This document shows positions 17,926-30,126 of a stretch of DNA of 64,000 nucleotides, piece by piece. The position numbers and the translations under genes were made by a program. The DNA is taken from assembly GCF_019744875.1 (NCBI RefSeq), contig NZ_JAIETU010000002.1, forward strand, positions 248,001 to 312,000, given 5' to 3'. Origin of the DNA: Hyphomicrobium sp. (GTDB lineage Bacteria > Pseudomonadota > Alphaproteobacteria > Rhizobiales > Hyphomicrobiaceae). The stretch's first letter is position 1. Every line of letters starts with the position of its first letter. The notes under the pieces are model-generated. The model was not told the origin of the DNA and did not search any database. It worked only from the letters and a program-made list of their open reading frames with translations.

Positions 17926-18414
17926 ATGAAGCGGATGCTCAGCGGCGCGGTCGCAGGTCTCATTTTGGCAATCGTCTCGACGCACGCGTTGGCGCAAGGC
18001 GATCAAATCGATCGGTTGACCATCTCGAAGATGGAGAACTTCGAACTCTCGGGCATCGCATGGAAGCATGAGGCATTGCTGCCGGGAGCCGCCGAAAGCG
18101 CGCTCATCGCCGGAGATCCAAGCAAGCCCGGCGTGTTCATGGCCTACCTCAAGTTCCCGGCAAACTACGAGATCCCTGCGCACACGCATCCATTCGCCGA
18201 GGTGGTCACGGTTTTGAAGGGTACGGTTTGGAACGGAATGGGCGATAAGCTCGATCGGCAAAAGGGCGATAAACTCGGAGCCGGATCGAGCTTCACGTTG
18301 CCGGCGGGCCATGCCCATTATCTGTGGAACGAGGAAGAGACCATCGTTCTTCTCACTGCGACCGGGCCATGGAACATTACGTACATCAATCCCGCTGACG
18401 ATCCTCGCAAGTAG
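17926..18414 (+). CDS. Exported cupin-domain protein
   Basis: A signal peptide (cleavage near ALA-QG, residue 24) is followed by one cupin barrel. The metal-binding motifs are recognisable as PAHTHPFAEVVTVLKGTVW (about 84-102, two histidines and a glutamate) and LPAGHAHYLW (about 125-134). Small periplasmic cupins of this type are usually of unknown function; a ChrR-like or anti-oxidant role is only a possibility. AAGGATTCTC precedes the ATG. It is isolated between DUF1003 and a convergent membrane protease-like gene. Confidence 0.82.
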   Translation: MKRMLSGAVAGLILAIVSTHALAQGDQIDRLTISKMENFELSGIAWKHEALLPGAAESALIAGDPSKPGVFMAYLKFPANYEIPAHTHPFAEVVTVLKGTVWNGMGDKLDRQKGDKLGAGSSFTLPAGHAHYLWNEEETIVLLTATGPWNITYINPADDPRK

Positions 18415-18452
18415 GGGTGCGTCCGCTGCCGGCCGAGCTTGCGTTCGCCACC

Positions 18453-19193
18453 TCAAACGTTCGATACACCGGTGAAGAAGTAGCGGCCGAGGCCGATGGT
18501 GAAGATCAGCCAGCCCCAGATCGTGTGCTCGATGAAAACGGCCCAGAAACTGCGCGTCTGCGCATAGCGCGCGGCCAGCACCAGGCCGCCGAGCGTCGTC
18601 GCAATGATCGCGAACTGCGAGCCCATGACGATGTGGGCAAAGCCGAACGCCATGCCGTTGACGATCACCGCCAGCCACTTCTGGCCGCCGAACAGCGGCC
18701 CGTAGCGGTGGAAAAAGAACGTGCGATAGAGCAGCTCCTGCGCCGCGACCGAGAACACCGGATAGGCGAACATGATGCGCCGGTAGGTCTCCGGCCGGTT
18801 GGTCGGAAATTCCAGGAACCAGTCGGGGTGATGCGTCATCACCCAATAGGTTGCATAGCCGCCACCCAGCGCGAAGATGGCGAGCACCGAGAGGGCGTTG
18901 CGCCAGGAGATGCGCCGCGTCAACTCGCGGCGGAGCTGGAACGTGCGATCGGCGATCAGCATGACGACGGCGATGGCCAGTACCGGCAGCAGCGCGACGA
19001 AGATCGGAATTTTCGTGCCCGGCGGGATGTAGTTCGACAGCAGCGGAATGCGCTCGCCATGCACGGCCCAATACATGCCGATGGGCCCGAGCCCAAACAG
19101 GATCGCCATCTCGATCCAGCGCCAGAGGCGCGACGCAAGGGAGAGGTCGCCCTCGGTAGGGAGCGTGCCGCCGGCGGTGATGGGTGCCGTCAT
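18453..19193 (-). CDS. CPBP-like intramembrane protease family protein, motif variant
   Basis: The 246-residue protein has about seven hydrophobic segments. In the C-terminal half, AAQELLYRTFFFHRYG (about 147-162), GFAHIVMG (about 183-190) and FIEHTIWG (about 221-228) line up with the three CPBP (Abi) motifs EExxxR, FxxxH and HxxxN/B. The first glutamate of motif 1 is replaced by glutamine and the asparagine of motif 3 is missing, so activity is uncertain. It follows no clear operon partner: 37 bases after its start comes the 3' end of the ELM1-like gene on the same strand, so co-transcription is possible. Confidence 0.75.
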   Translation of the reverse strand: MTAPITAGGTLPTEGDLSLASRLWRWIEMAILFGLGPIGMYWAVHGERIPLLSNYIPPGTKIPIFVALLPVLAIAVVMLIADRTFQLRRELTRRISWRNALSVLAIFALGGGYATYWVMTHHPDWFLEFPTNRPETYRRIMFAYPVFSVAAQELLYRTFFFHRYGPLFGGQKWLAVIVNGMAFGFAHIVMGSQFAIIATTLGGLVLAARYAQTRSFWAVFIEHTIWGWLIFTIGLGRYFFTGVSNV

Positions 19194-19230
19194 GGGAGGG
19201 AGGCTCTCGTCGTGGTTTGCGTGTTGGCGA

Positions 19231-20283
19231 TCACGTCAGGCCCGGCAGCATGGCCTTGCGGCGCTGCCAGCGGGTTTCGATCTCGCGGGCGATGGCGGTG
19301 GCGGCGTAGAGCGGCGGGTAGCTCCATTGCTCAAGGGTGTGTTCCGCGCCGCCGAAGCGCGTGGGCGCGAGGCGCGTTACGCCTTGGGCGCGCAAAGCGT
19401 CGTGAAACGCCGCGAACTTCGGCGCGCCGCCTTCAGGCTCGAAGATGTAAATCGGCCGCCCCGTGGTTGCCGCTTCACCCACCATGTTGACGCTGTCGGC
19501 TGTAACGAGGAAAGCATCGGCATGAGCCAGGAATGCGGCGTAGGGATTGGCCCCCTCGCCTTTCCAGAACAGCGCGTCCGCGCCGGCAACGGCATCGTCG
19601 AGCGCGGCCACGAGATCCGGCGGCGTGCGGCGCGACACGGTGATCATCAAGCCCGCACCGAGGGCTGCGAGCGAGCGGACCGTTTCGGCAAGGCGCGCGA
19701 TGGTCTCGGGCGGGTAGCGGTAGCGTTCGTTCGGCCCGCCGATCAGCACCGCGACGCGCGGGGCCTTGAGGCGCGCGATGGCGTCGTGCCCCTGCCCGCG
19801 AATTTCGGCAAGGCGGGCCGGTGATAGCGGATGGGGCGCGGTTAGGGTCGAAATCACGTTGGGGCCGCGCCGCTTGTCGTGCTCGGGCACCCAGATCAGG
19901 TCGGCGCTGCGGGGGCTCGTCTTCGGGTCCATCATGACGACGGAGTAGGTTTTGAGGCCGGCCCGTTTCCTCAGCGCGCGGAGATAGGGCATCGTCGTGC
20001 GCCCGGCCGCGAAGGCGATGTCCGGCCAGGGGGGAGCAAACGTGCTGCCGGGTTGGCCAAAGCGCTCAGACGGCGCAACAGGCCCCCAGGGCGCGAGCGC
20101 CTTCCAGAGGCCGGTGGGCGAAATTCGCTTCCATTCGATGGCGAGCCCAAGTGCCTCGGCCACGCCGCGCGTCAGGGCTTCGTGGCCTGCCTTGCCATCG
20201 CTGAAAATCCAGGCGCGCGCGCCCGCCAGCGTGGGCGTCGGGCGGTGGCGCGCTGGTTCGCTCGGCGGCGTATCGGTCTGCAT
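19231..20283 (-). CDS. ELM1/GtrOC1 family protein (mitochondrial fission ELM1-like)
   Basis: The 350-residue protein begins after a proline-rich lead with AWIFSDGKAGHE (about 24-35), the typical opening of the ELM1 family, and contains WPDIAFAAGRTT, VVMMDPKTSP, VWVPEHDKR-like and IGGPNERYRY motifs. In plants ELM1 recruits dynamin to mitochondria; in bacteria the family looks like a GT-B glycosyltransferase-like nucleoside-sugar protein and is common in Alphaproteobacteria with no proven role. The ATG at 20283 was chosen because the frame upstream lacks a site. It is divergent from the Lrp-type regulator 161 bases away. Confidence 0.82.
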   Translation of the reverse strand: MQTDTPPSEPARHRPTPTLAGARAWIFSDGKAGHEALTRGVAEALGLAIEWKRISPTGLWKALAPWGPVAPSERFGQPGSTFAPPWPDIAFAAGRTTMPYLRALRKRAGLKTYSVVMMDPKTSPRSADLIWVPEHDKRRGPNVISTLTAPHPLSPARLAEIRGQGHDAIARLKAPRVAVLIGGPNERYRYPPETIARLAETVRSLAALGAGLMITVSRRTPPDLVAALDDAVAGADALFWKGEGANPYAAFLAHADAFLVTADSVNMVGEAATTGRPIYIFEPEGGAPKFAAFHDALRAQGVTRLAPTRFGGAEHTLEQWSYPPLYAATAIAREIETRWQRRKAMLPGLT

Positions 20284-20444
20284 TGCGCGATCATCCCTGC
20301 CCGGCGCGCCTCTGTCTACTGCGGCATACCCGTCGATCCCGCGATCGCGGTGAAAGGTTTGGCGGAGCATTCCTTTGCATTTGTTGCGCGGCTATTCTAG
20401 GTGCCTAGGTCCGGGTTTCGACCGAATTTCTTGAGAGAGCTGCC

Positions 20445-20927
20445 ATGCCCCTTCGCCTGGACGCCGTAGACCGCCGCATCGTGCGCGAACTCATGAGCGA
20501 CGGCGCGCTCACCAACGTGGCGCTCGCCAAGCGCGTCGGGCTCTCCGCCCCGCCGTGCCTGCGCCGCGTGCGGGCGCTGGAGGATGCCGGCGTGATCCAG
20601 GGCTATACGGCGCTGATCGACGAGAAGGCGCTGGGCTTCGAGCTGACCGCCTTCGCCATGGTGGGGCTTCACAACCAGGCGGAGCCCGATCTGCGCGCGT
20701 TCGAGAACCGCGTGCTCGGCTGGCCGATGGTGCGGGAAGCACACATGCTCTCTGGCGAGAGCGACTACATCCTGAAATGCGTCGCGCCCGATCTCTCCTC
20801 GTTCCAGGAGTTCGTGCTCAAGGAGCTGACGGCGGCGCCGAACGTGGCGAGCGTGAAAACCAATCTCGCCATCCGGCGCGCCAAGCTCGCGCCGGGAGTG
20901 CCGATGTCCGCCCGCGACGACGCGTAG
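20445..20927 (+). CDS. Lrp/AsnC family transcriptional regulator
   Basis: The 160-residue protein has an AsnC-type helix-turn-helix at about 8-55 (LTNVALAKRVGLSAPPCLRRVRALEDAGVIQGY) and a RAM ligand-binding domain from about 68 to 150 (SGESDYILKCVAPDLSSFQEFV). Family members sense amino acids and form octamers. The closest potential target is the divergent ELM1-like gene, but Lrp proteins often act elsewhere. The start ATG 20445 follows GAGAGAGCTGCC. Confidence 0.93.
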   Translation: MPLRLDAVDRRIVRELMSDGALTNVALAKRVGLSAPPCLRRVRALEDAGVIQGYTALIDEKALGFELTAFAMVGLHNQAEPDLRAFENRVLGWPMVREAHMLSGESDYILKCVAPDLSSFQEFVLKELTAAPNVASVKTNLAIRRAKLAPGVPMSARDDA

Positions 20928-20947
20928 GTCCCGATCAGGCGGCGGCC

Positions 20948-22198
20948 TCAGGTCAGGCGGCGCTTGTTGTAGAGCTCGGGGAAGAACTTCGTCCAAAGCG
21001 CGGTGATGGCGAGCGTGCCGACGCCGCCGATGACGACGGCCGGCACGGCGCCGATGAACGCGGCGGTGGTACCGGCGCGAAACTCGCCGACCTCGTTCGA
21101 GGCGCCGATGAAGACGCTGTTGACGGCCGTGACGCGGCCGCGCAGTTCGTCGGGCGTTGCGAGCTGGATCAGTGTCGAGCGCACGTTGACGCTCACCATG
21201 TCGGCCGCGCCCATGACGAACAGCGCGGGCAGCGACAGCCAGAGCGTCGTCGAGAGACCGAAGACGATGATCGACAGGCCGTAGACGGCGACGGTGGCGA
21301 ACATCACCTTGCCGGCGTGGTCGCGGATCGGATTGCGGACGAGCCAGGCGACCATGACGAGCGCGCCGACGCCCGCGGCCGAGCGCAGAAAGCCGAGCCC
21401 CCAGGGGCCGACCTCGAGCACGTCACGCGCGAACACGGGCAGGAGCGCGGTCGCGCCGCCCAGCAGCACGGCGAACATGTCGAGCGAGATGGCGCCGAGG
21501 ACGACGGGATTGTTGCGAATGTAGCGGAAGCCCGCCAGCATGGTTTCGATGGAGCGCGGTTCCGACGAGGTCTTTTGCAGCGTGTTCGGGATGAGAATGG
21601 TCATCAGGGCCGCGAGCCCGAACAGGACGAACGAGACCGCATAGGGCACGAGCGAGGAGATGCCGTAGAGCAGGCCCCCGATCGCCGGGCCAATCGTGAA
21701 GGACGCCTGCATCGCCGAGGAGTTCCAGGCCACGGCGTTGGCGAAGGCTTCGCGCGGCACGATGTTGGCCGCGAGCGATTGCACCGATGGCGTCAGAAAC
21801 GCCCGCGCGACGCCGAACAGCGTGAGGATGACGAACACAGGCCAGACGTGGCCGTACTGGCCGGGATTGGCGGCGTGGAAAATCCAGAAGCCCGCCAGCG
21901 CCGCCACGCAGAGCGCTTCGAGGCCGATGCACAGGGTCATCACGACGCGGCGGTTGTAGCGGTCCGCGACGGTACCGGTGATCAGCACGAAGACGATGGC
22001 GGGGGCGAACTGAACCAGACCGACGAGGCCAAGCAGAAAGGGATCGCGCGTCTCGTCGTAAATCTGCCAGCCGACGGCCACCGAGATGATCTGGGTGGCA
22101 AAGCCGTTCAGAAACCGCGCCATCCAGTAGAGGCGGAAAGACCTATAGGCGAAGGCCGAGATCGGCTGCGCCGGAGGTCCACTGTCAGGTTCGCTCAA
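20948..22198 (-). CDS. MFS transporter (EntS/DHA3-like)
   Basis: The 416-residue inner-membrane protein has twelve hydrophobic segments. The first loop motif is GTVADRYNRRVVM at about 75-87, a variant of the MFS motif A, and the second half has FMGAADMVSVNVRSTLIQLATPDELRGRVTAV near 320-350, which is characteristic of the EntS/MFS_3 (DHA3) branch that includes the enterobactin exporter. The substrate cannot be inferred: no siderophore genes are nearby. It ends 20 bases past the convergent Lrp regulator and is preceded by greA on the same strand. Confidence 0.88.
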   Translation of the reverse strand: MSEPDSGPPAQPISAFAYRSFRLYWMARFLNGFATQIISVAVGWQIYDETRDPFLLGLVGLVQFAPAIVFVLITGTVADRYNRRVVMTLCIGLEALCVAALAGFWIFHAANPGQYGHVWPVFVILTLFGVARAFLTPSVQSLAANIVPREAFANAVAWNSSAMQASFTIGPAIGGLLYGISSLVPYAVSFVLFGLAALMTILIPNTLQKTSSEPRSIETMLAGFRYIRNNPVVLGAISLDMFAVLLGGATALLPVFARDVLEVGPWGLGFLRSAAGVGALVMVAWLVRNPIRDHAGKVMFATVAVYGLSIIVFGLSTTLWLSLPALFVMGAADMVSVNVRSTLIQLATPDELRGRVTAVNSVFIGASNEVGEFRAGTTAAFIGAVPAVVIGGVGTLAITALWTKFFPELYNKRRLT

Positions 22199-22273
22199 AG
22201 GCTGTCACCCGCACGGGGGATGTGAGGACGCGACCGACGCCAGCCCTGGGCTGACGATCCGGCCGGCTCTCGC

Positions 22274-22753
22274 TCACTTCCACTCGACTTTCAAAACTTC
22301 ATAGGAGCGCGAGCCCTTGGGCGTCGTCACCTCGGCGGAATCGCCCTTGGACTTGCCGATCAGGGCGCGCGCGATGGGGCTCGAAATCGAGATCTTGCCG
22401 TCGCGGACGTTGGCTTCGAGGTCGCCCACGATCTTGTATTTGACCTTCTCGTCGGTGTCCTCGTCGACCAGGGTGACGGTGGCGCCGAACTTGATGGACG
22501 TGCCGGACAGCTTCGAAGTGTCGACGACCTCGGCGCGGCCGATCTTGTCCTCCAGCTCCGCGACGCGGGCCTCGTTCATGCCCTGGGCTTCCTTGGCCGC
22601 GTGGTATTCCGCGTTCTCGGAGAGGTCGCCGTGCGAACGGGCTTCGGAAATCGCCTGGATGATGCGCGGGCGCTCCTCGGCCTTGAGGCGGTGCAGCTCC
22701 GCCTCGAGGGTGTTGAAGCCTTCAACCGTCATCGGGACGCGTTCCATCGACAT
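22274..22753 (-). CDS. greA: Transcription elongation factor GreA
   Basis: Rescues backtracked RNA polymerase by stimulating transcript cleavage. The 159-residue product has the N-terminal coiled coil with [17 protein letters not shown] (tip aspartate and glutamate present, equivalent to E. coli D41 and E44) and the C-terminal FKBP-like domain ([25 protein letters not shown]). ATG 22753 was preferred because GGGAG lies ten bases upstream; the ATG at 22747 (MERVPMT) equals the usual family start and is also possible. It sits between carB and the MFS gene. A second, divergent GreA-like gene is at 40101-40568. Confidence 0.93.
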   Translation of the reverse strand: MSMERVPMTVEGFNTLEAELHRLKAEERPRIIQAISEARSHGDLSENAEYHAAKEAQGMNEARVAELEDKIGRAEVVDTSKLSGTSIKFGATVTLVDEDTDEKVKYKIVGDLEANVRDGKISISSPIARALIGKSKGDSAEVTTPKGSRSYEVLKVEWK

Positions 22754-22865
22754 TTCGCTAAAATCTCCCATCCGGCCCGGCCTAACCGGCCGGCACCAAA
22801 ACTAGCAACATCCCTGTACGCTTGTGAACCCGGGCGTCACATAACGCCTGACGAGGCGTAAAGTC

Positions 22866-26243
<3,378 letters not shown>

Positions 26244-26401
26244 GGCGAGGCCGGTTCTATTCGACGATGTGAGATTTGGCTATAGGCGAGACGCGACGGC
26301 GATCACAGGCTGCCTGCGACATCTGCGAAAGGCCGGACAGCAAACGAGGGCGCCGTGGGGCACCCTCGCTGACCGATCCGTTCGTCTGCCGCAGTCGGCG
26401 T

Positions 26402-27058
26402 CTATTTGACGACGTCTTTTGGCGGTTCGATGACAATCGTGTCGGGATAGGTGTAGACCTCCATGAAGATCGGCTTATCCATGTGGCCAGGGCGGCCGAG
26501 CATGCTGCGCGCCGGAAGCCCGGTCTTCGGGTCGAGATAGACCATGCGGATCGCTTCGTTCTTTATCTTTTCTTCCGGCTTCTGGCCGGGCGCGGACGGC
26601 GGCGGCTCGTCGAGGCCGCGGTAGCCGCGCAGCTCGCGGCCGTCGATGGTCTCGAGGCCGGTGCATTCGAACTTGCCGACCTCCTGGTAGACCTGGGCGA
26701 TCGACTTGATCATGAACTGGACGAGCTGATCGGCCTCGTGCGACGGCGACACCTTCCAGCCCTCGCCGTTGTTGGTCCAGGCCTTGTCGCCCACGACGAC
26801 GCTTTCGACGGGCTTGCCTTCGGTCAGCGGCGTGAGGATCTGGCGCATGCGGTCGGGCGTGGCGTATTCGACCACCATCTTGGCGGGGCCCGCCTCGGTG
26901 ATCATGCTCGTTTCCTTGCGCAGAAACTTCTGCTTGCCTTGCGAATTGACGCCCAGGGCAACCTCGGTCGAGCAATCTGCAAAGGCCGGCGCGGCGGCGA
27001 GCAGGCCAATCGCAGTTGCCATGGCCGCGACGCTGGTGGTGGCGCGCTTCAAACCCAT
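26402..27058 (-). CDS. Uncharacterised exported protein, paralogue of the upstream neighbour
   Basis: The 218-residue protein has a signal peptide cut near AFA-DC and a mature beta-rich domain reminiscent of the LolA/LppX half-barrel fold, although I cannot name a family. It is clearly related to the next gene upstream: both share VEYATPDRMRQ / FDFAPPDRIYRK, VGDKAWTNN / IGKQAWTNA, an FxCxG core and a YPxDxxIExP tail. Two mature cysteines (CSTE, FECTG) probably pair. AGGAGA lies nine bases before ATG 27058. The pair is inserted between carA and carB on the same strand. Confidence 0.75.
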   Translation of the reverse strand: MGLKRATTSVAAMATAIGLLAAAPAFADCSTEVALGVNSQGKQKFLRKETSMITEAGPAKMVVEYATPDRMRQILTPLTEGKPVESVVVGDKAWTNNGEGWKVSPSHEADQLVQFMIKSIAQVYQEVGKFECTGLETIDGRELRGYRGLDEPPPSAPGQKPEEKIKNEAIRMVYLDPKTGLPARSMLGRPGHMDKPIFMEVYTYPDTIVIEPPKDVVK

Positions 27059-27157
27059 ATTCCGTCTTCTCCTGACATCGCGAGCCTTTGGGCCGCGGGC
27101 TGCATTTCTTCCCAGTCTTTGCGCCTGAGCCACGCGGCTCGGGCGCATCGGTCCGCT

Positions 27158-27754
27158 TTAGAGCGGCTTCTCGATCGTGACGTCCTTCGGATAGCTGTAG
27201 GCTTCCTTCATCAGCTCTTCCTTGCCGTCGACGGTGCCGACGACGTTGAAGGCCGGGAGCTTCGTTTCGGGGTCGACGTAGATCGTGCGCGCGACCACCT
27301 TGCCTTCAACTGTCTCGGGCTCCGTCTGATAGCCGAGCAGTTTCCTGCCTTCGAAATCCACCGGGCCAAGGCATTTGAACGCCACGGACACCCGCGGTGG
27401 CGCGAACGTCGTTTTCATATGCGTCGACACGAGCAGCGCCAGCTCCGCTTTCATCTCTTCCCAGGCGCCGGTCGCGTTGGTCCAAGCCTGCTTGCCGATG
27501 CCGACCGTCTCGACGCTTTCGGCGCCTGACGTCACCTTGCGATAGATGCGGTCGGGGGGCGCGAAATCGAAGACCTGCGACTGGGTCATGCCGGTGTCGC
27601 TCTTGGAGGCGCTTTCGGTGCGCCAGGGGTGCTGGTGCTGCGCGGTGAAAGCGGCCTCGATCTCTGCTTTGGCATCGCACGCCTGGGCACCGGCGGGCGC
27701 GACAAGGGGCGCCACCAGGACGGCGAGCGGGACGATCAACAAACGGGTGCGCAT
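27158..27754 (-). CDS. Uncharacterised exported protein, paralogue of the downstream neighbour
   Basis: The 198-residue product has a signal peptide ending near AQA-CD and a mature part that shares its motif order with the following gene (FDFAPPDRIYRK, GKQAWTNATG, FKCLG, YVDPETKLPAF, YPKDVTIEKP). Two cysteines, one at the mature N-terminus and one at FKCLG, are conserved between the paralogues. The shared core suggests a lipoprotein-sorting-like or ligand-binding fold. The ATG at 27754 begins the signal peptide; sequence upstream in the frame is unlike protein. It is 130 bases downstream of carA. Confidence 0.75.
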   Translation of the reverse strand: MRTRLLIVPLAVLVAPLVAPAGAQACDAKAEIEAAFTAQHQHPWRTESASKSDTGMTQSQVFDFAPPDRIYRKVTSGAESVETVGIGKQAWTNATGAWEEMKAELALLVSTHMKTTFAPPRVSVAFKCLGPVDFEGRKLLGYQTEPETVEGKVVARTIYVDPETKLPAFNVVGTVDGKEELMKEAYSYPKDVTIEKPL

Positions 27755-27884
27755 TTCGGCTTCTCTTCGTTCGTGCTTCGACTTGGTCCCTCGGACCGGC
27801 GGGCATCCTATACGGGGCCCCGGGAAAAAGTCGATCATGGACGGGATTAATTCGCCGTCATGAAAAACACGAGAGGCGCGCGGC

Positions 27885-29087
27885 TTAGCGCTCCGACTTC
27901 AGCGGGACGCCCTGGCGTTCCCGCATCTTGTTGACGAAGCGCGTGAACAGATAGTGGCTGTCCTGAGGACCGGGCGATGCCTCGGGATGGTACTGAACGG
28001 AGAATACCGGGCGGCCTTCCAGCTCGAGGCCGCAGTTGGTGTTGTCGAACAGCGAGACATGGGTCTCGACCACGCCCTTGGGCAGCGTCTCGCGATCCAC
28101 GGTAAAGCCATGGTTCATCGAGGTAATTTCCACCTTGTTGGTGGTGAAGTCCTTGACCGGATGGTTGGCGCCGTGATGGCCCTGGTGCATCTTGCGGGTC
28201 GTGGCGCCCAGCGCGAGGCCGAGCATCTGGTGGCCGAGGCAGATGCCGAACACGGGCAGGCCCGAGTCGACCAGCTTGCGGATTTCGGGGACGGCGTATT
28301 CGCCCGTCGCCGCCGGATCGCCCGGACCGTTCGACAGGAACACGCCATCCGGCTTGCGGTCCAAAATGTCCGCGGCTTTGGTCGTGGCCGGGACGACCGT
28401 CACCTTGCAGCCCGCAGACGCCAGGCAGCGCAGAATGTTGCGCTTCAAGCCGTAGTCGATGGCGACGACGTGGAATTCAGGCGCTTCGTTGCGGCCGTAG
28501 CCCTTGTCCCAGACCCAGCGCGTCTCGTCCCAGGTGTAGCTCTGGCCGCTCGTCACATCCGGCACCAGGTCGAGGCCGAGCAACCCGGGCCAGGCCTTCG
28601 CCTCGGCGCGGAGCTTCTCGATGTCGAACTCACCCGAAGGCTCGTGGGCGATGACGGCGTTCGGCATGCCCTTGTCACGAATGCGGGCCGTGAGCGCGCG
28701 CGTATCGACGCCGCTGATCGCGATGATGCCGCGCGCCTTCAACCAGGCGTCAAAGTTCTGTGCGGCACGATAGTTCGAGGGGCCGGTGATCTCGGCGCGC
28801 AGCACGCAGCCGCGAACGCCGGAGCGGGAGGCGAGATTCGACGTCTCGGTGTCTTCGGCGTTGGCGCCGATGTTGCCGATGTGGGGAAACGTGAAGGTGA
28901 TGATCTGGCCGGCGTACGACGGATCCGTCAGGATTTCCTGGTAGCCCGTCATGGCGGTGTTGAAGCAGACTTCGCCGGGGGCGGAGCCGGTCGCGCCGAG
29001 GCCAACGCCCGAAATGACCGTGCCGTCGTCGAGCACCAGGCGCGCCGTTTTTTTCGTGTCGGTCCAGGGGGCGGGGTCAAACGACAT
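27885..29087 (-). CDS. carA: Carbamoyl-phosphate synthase small (glutaminase) subunit
   Basis: Supplies ammonia from glutamine to CarB. The 400-residue protein has the N-terminal CPSase small-chain domain ([20 protein letters not shown], residues about 42-61) and a C-terminal class I glutamine amidotransferase domain with NGPGDP, the nucleophile in [10 protein letters not shown] (about 283) and the His-Glu pair in [10 protein letters not shown] (about 368). ATG 29087 starts MSFDPAPW; the open frame continues upstream without a good site. It is divergent from the YqeY gene and separated from carB by two exported-protein genes. Confidence 0.96.
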   Translation of the reverse strand: MSFDPAPWTDTKKTARLVLDDGTVISGVGLGATGSAPGEVCFNTAMTGYQEILTDPSYAGQIITFTFPHIGNIGANAEDTETSNLASRSGVRGCVLRAEITGPSNYRAAQNFDAWLKARGIIAISGVDTRALTARIRDKGMPNAVIAHEPSGEFDIEKLRAEAKAWPGLLGLDLVPDVTSGQSYTWDETRWVWDKGYGRNEAPEFHVVAIDYGLKRNILRCLASAGCKVTVVPATTKAADILDRKPDGVFLSNGPGDPAATGEYAVPEIRKLVDSGLPVFGICLGHQMLGLALGATTRKMHQGHHGANHPVKDFTTNKVEITSMNHGFTVDRETLPKGVVETHVSLFDNTNCGLELEGRPVFSVQYHPEASPGPQDSHYLFTRFVNKMRERQGVPLKSER

Positions 29088-29467
29088 TGGCGGCCTGCTC
29101 GTTCTGGGCTCGGCGGTGCCGTCTCGCGCGCGCTGGGCAGTTGCGAGGTCCGCTCGGGCCGGGGTCCATGGATCGCGGCGGACCCTATGCGAGGGGTGAC
29201 GGCCGGTCAAGGAATGGGGCGCAGTGTGAGCGTCACAAATCTGCGCTGCGCCGCCGCACCCGGTGCGCGGCTGCCGGGCGGACATAGGCAGCGGGATATT
29301 CGGCGGCGGGACATCGGCGGCATTGCCCTCCCCGCATCCCGATCTCCGCCCTGGATATCTCTACGATTCCCCCGGGGCCGTTCGCGTCGCTCGCTCTTCC
29401 CGCGCAGCTCGCCTATATACCGGCCCAACAGAGAGCCGCCCGGCACAGACAGAATGAGAGGATTTCC
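29088..29467. other. 380-base divergent intergenic region between carA and the YqeY gene
   Basis: No open frame here looks like protein. It must hold the promoters of carA (leftward) and of YqeY-dnaG (rightward). A TATATA-containing stretch at about 29412-29417, some 50 bases before the YqeY ATG, is the only AT-rich patch and could be part of a -10 element. GAGAGGA just before 29468 is the YqeY ribosome-binding site. I see no hairpin typical of a pyrimidine attenuator. Confidence 0.4.
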
Positions 29468-29917
29468 ATGCGCGCACGCATCAATCAGGACGTCAAGGAC
29501 GCCATGAAATCCGGCGACAAGGCCCGCCTTGCCACGCTGCGTCTCCTGACCGCCGCGATCAAGGACCGGGAGATCGGCGTCGGCGGGCAGGCGCCCGTTG
29601 AGGTTGGCGATACCGAGGTCGTGGCCATCCTGCAGAAAATGGTGAAGCAGCGCCGCGAGAGCATCACCACCTATGAGGGCGCCGGGCGCACAGATCTGGC
29701 CGACAAGGAAAAGGCCGAAATCGCCGTGCTCGAGACCTATCTGCCGAAGCAGCTCGACGAAGCGGCCACCAAGGCCGCCGTGGCTGCGCTGGTCGCCGAG
29801 CTTGGAGCGGCCGGCCCGAAGGACATGGGCCGCGTCATGGGCGCCATGAAGGAGCGCTTCGCGGGGCAGATGGATTTCGGCAAAGCGAGCGGCGTGTTGA
29901 AGGAGTTGCTGAAGTAG
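29468..29917 (+). CDS. GatB/YqeY domain protein
   Basis: A 149-residue stand-alone YqeY domain, related to the tRNA-binding tail of GatB. The sequence has the family pattern KDAMKSGDKARLATLRLLTAA near the start, KQRRESITTYEGAGR in the middle, and VMGAMKERFAGQMDFGKAS near the end. It is thought to act on tRNA or amidotransferase but the function is not proven. GAGAGGA precedes the ATG. The order carA-YqeY-dnaG-rpoD is widely conserved in Alphaproteobacteria, with YqeY in the place that rpsU takes in enterobacteria. Confidence 0.93.
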   Translation: MRARINQDVKDAMKSGDKARLATLRLLTAAIKDREIGVGGQAPVEVGDTEVVAILQKMVKQRRESITTYEGAGRTDLADKEKAEIAVLETYLPKQLDEAATKAAVAALVAELGAAGPKDMGRVMGAMKERFAGQMDFGKASGVLKELLK

Positions 29918-30126
29918 GCAGCGGGCATCGAAGGCGTAGCGCTCTCCCTACTGCCGACTGCCTCACTCCCGGCTGCCTGTTGCCAGCTGCCCGATGCCCC
30001 TCCTCCCTGTGGATTGTGCTCACAACGGGTTCGAGGGCTCGGGGGCGGGTAAGGAGGGGGGCGCGAATCGCGTAAGTCTGACAGACGCGTTTTTGTGAAC
30101 GACGCAGCTTGGACCTCTGATCTTCC
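29918..30126. other. Spacer with degenerate GCTGCC-type repeats before dnaG
   Basis: Between about 29950 and 30000 the motif (C/G)(A/C)CTGCC appears five times at irregular spacing, and GGGCATCG (about 29923) is complementary to CGATGCCC (about 29990). The stretch may fold as a long imperfect hairpin and could reduce read-through from YqeY. No gene is visible. Confidence 0.35.

Noticed and set aside
18417-19490. Long plus-strand open frame opposite the CPBP-like gene
   Set aside because: The product is Arg/His/Asp-rich and featureless; the minus strand encodes a sensible membrane protein.
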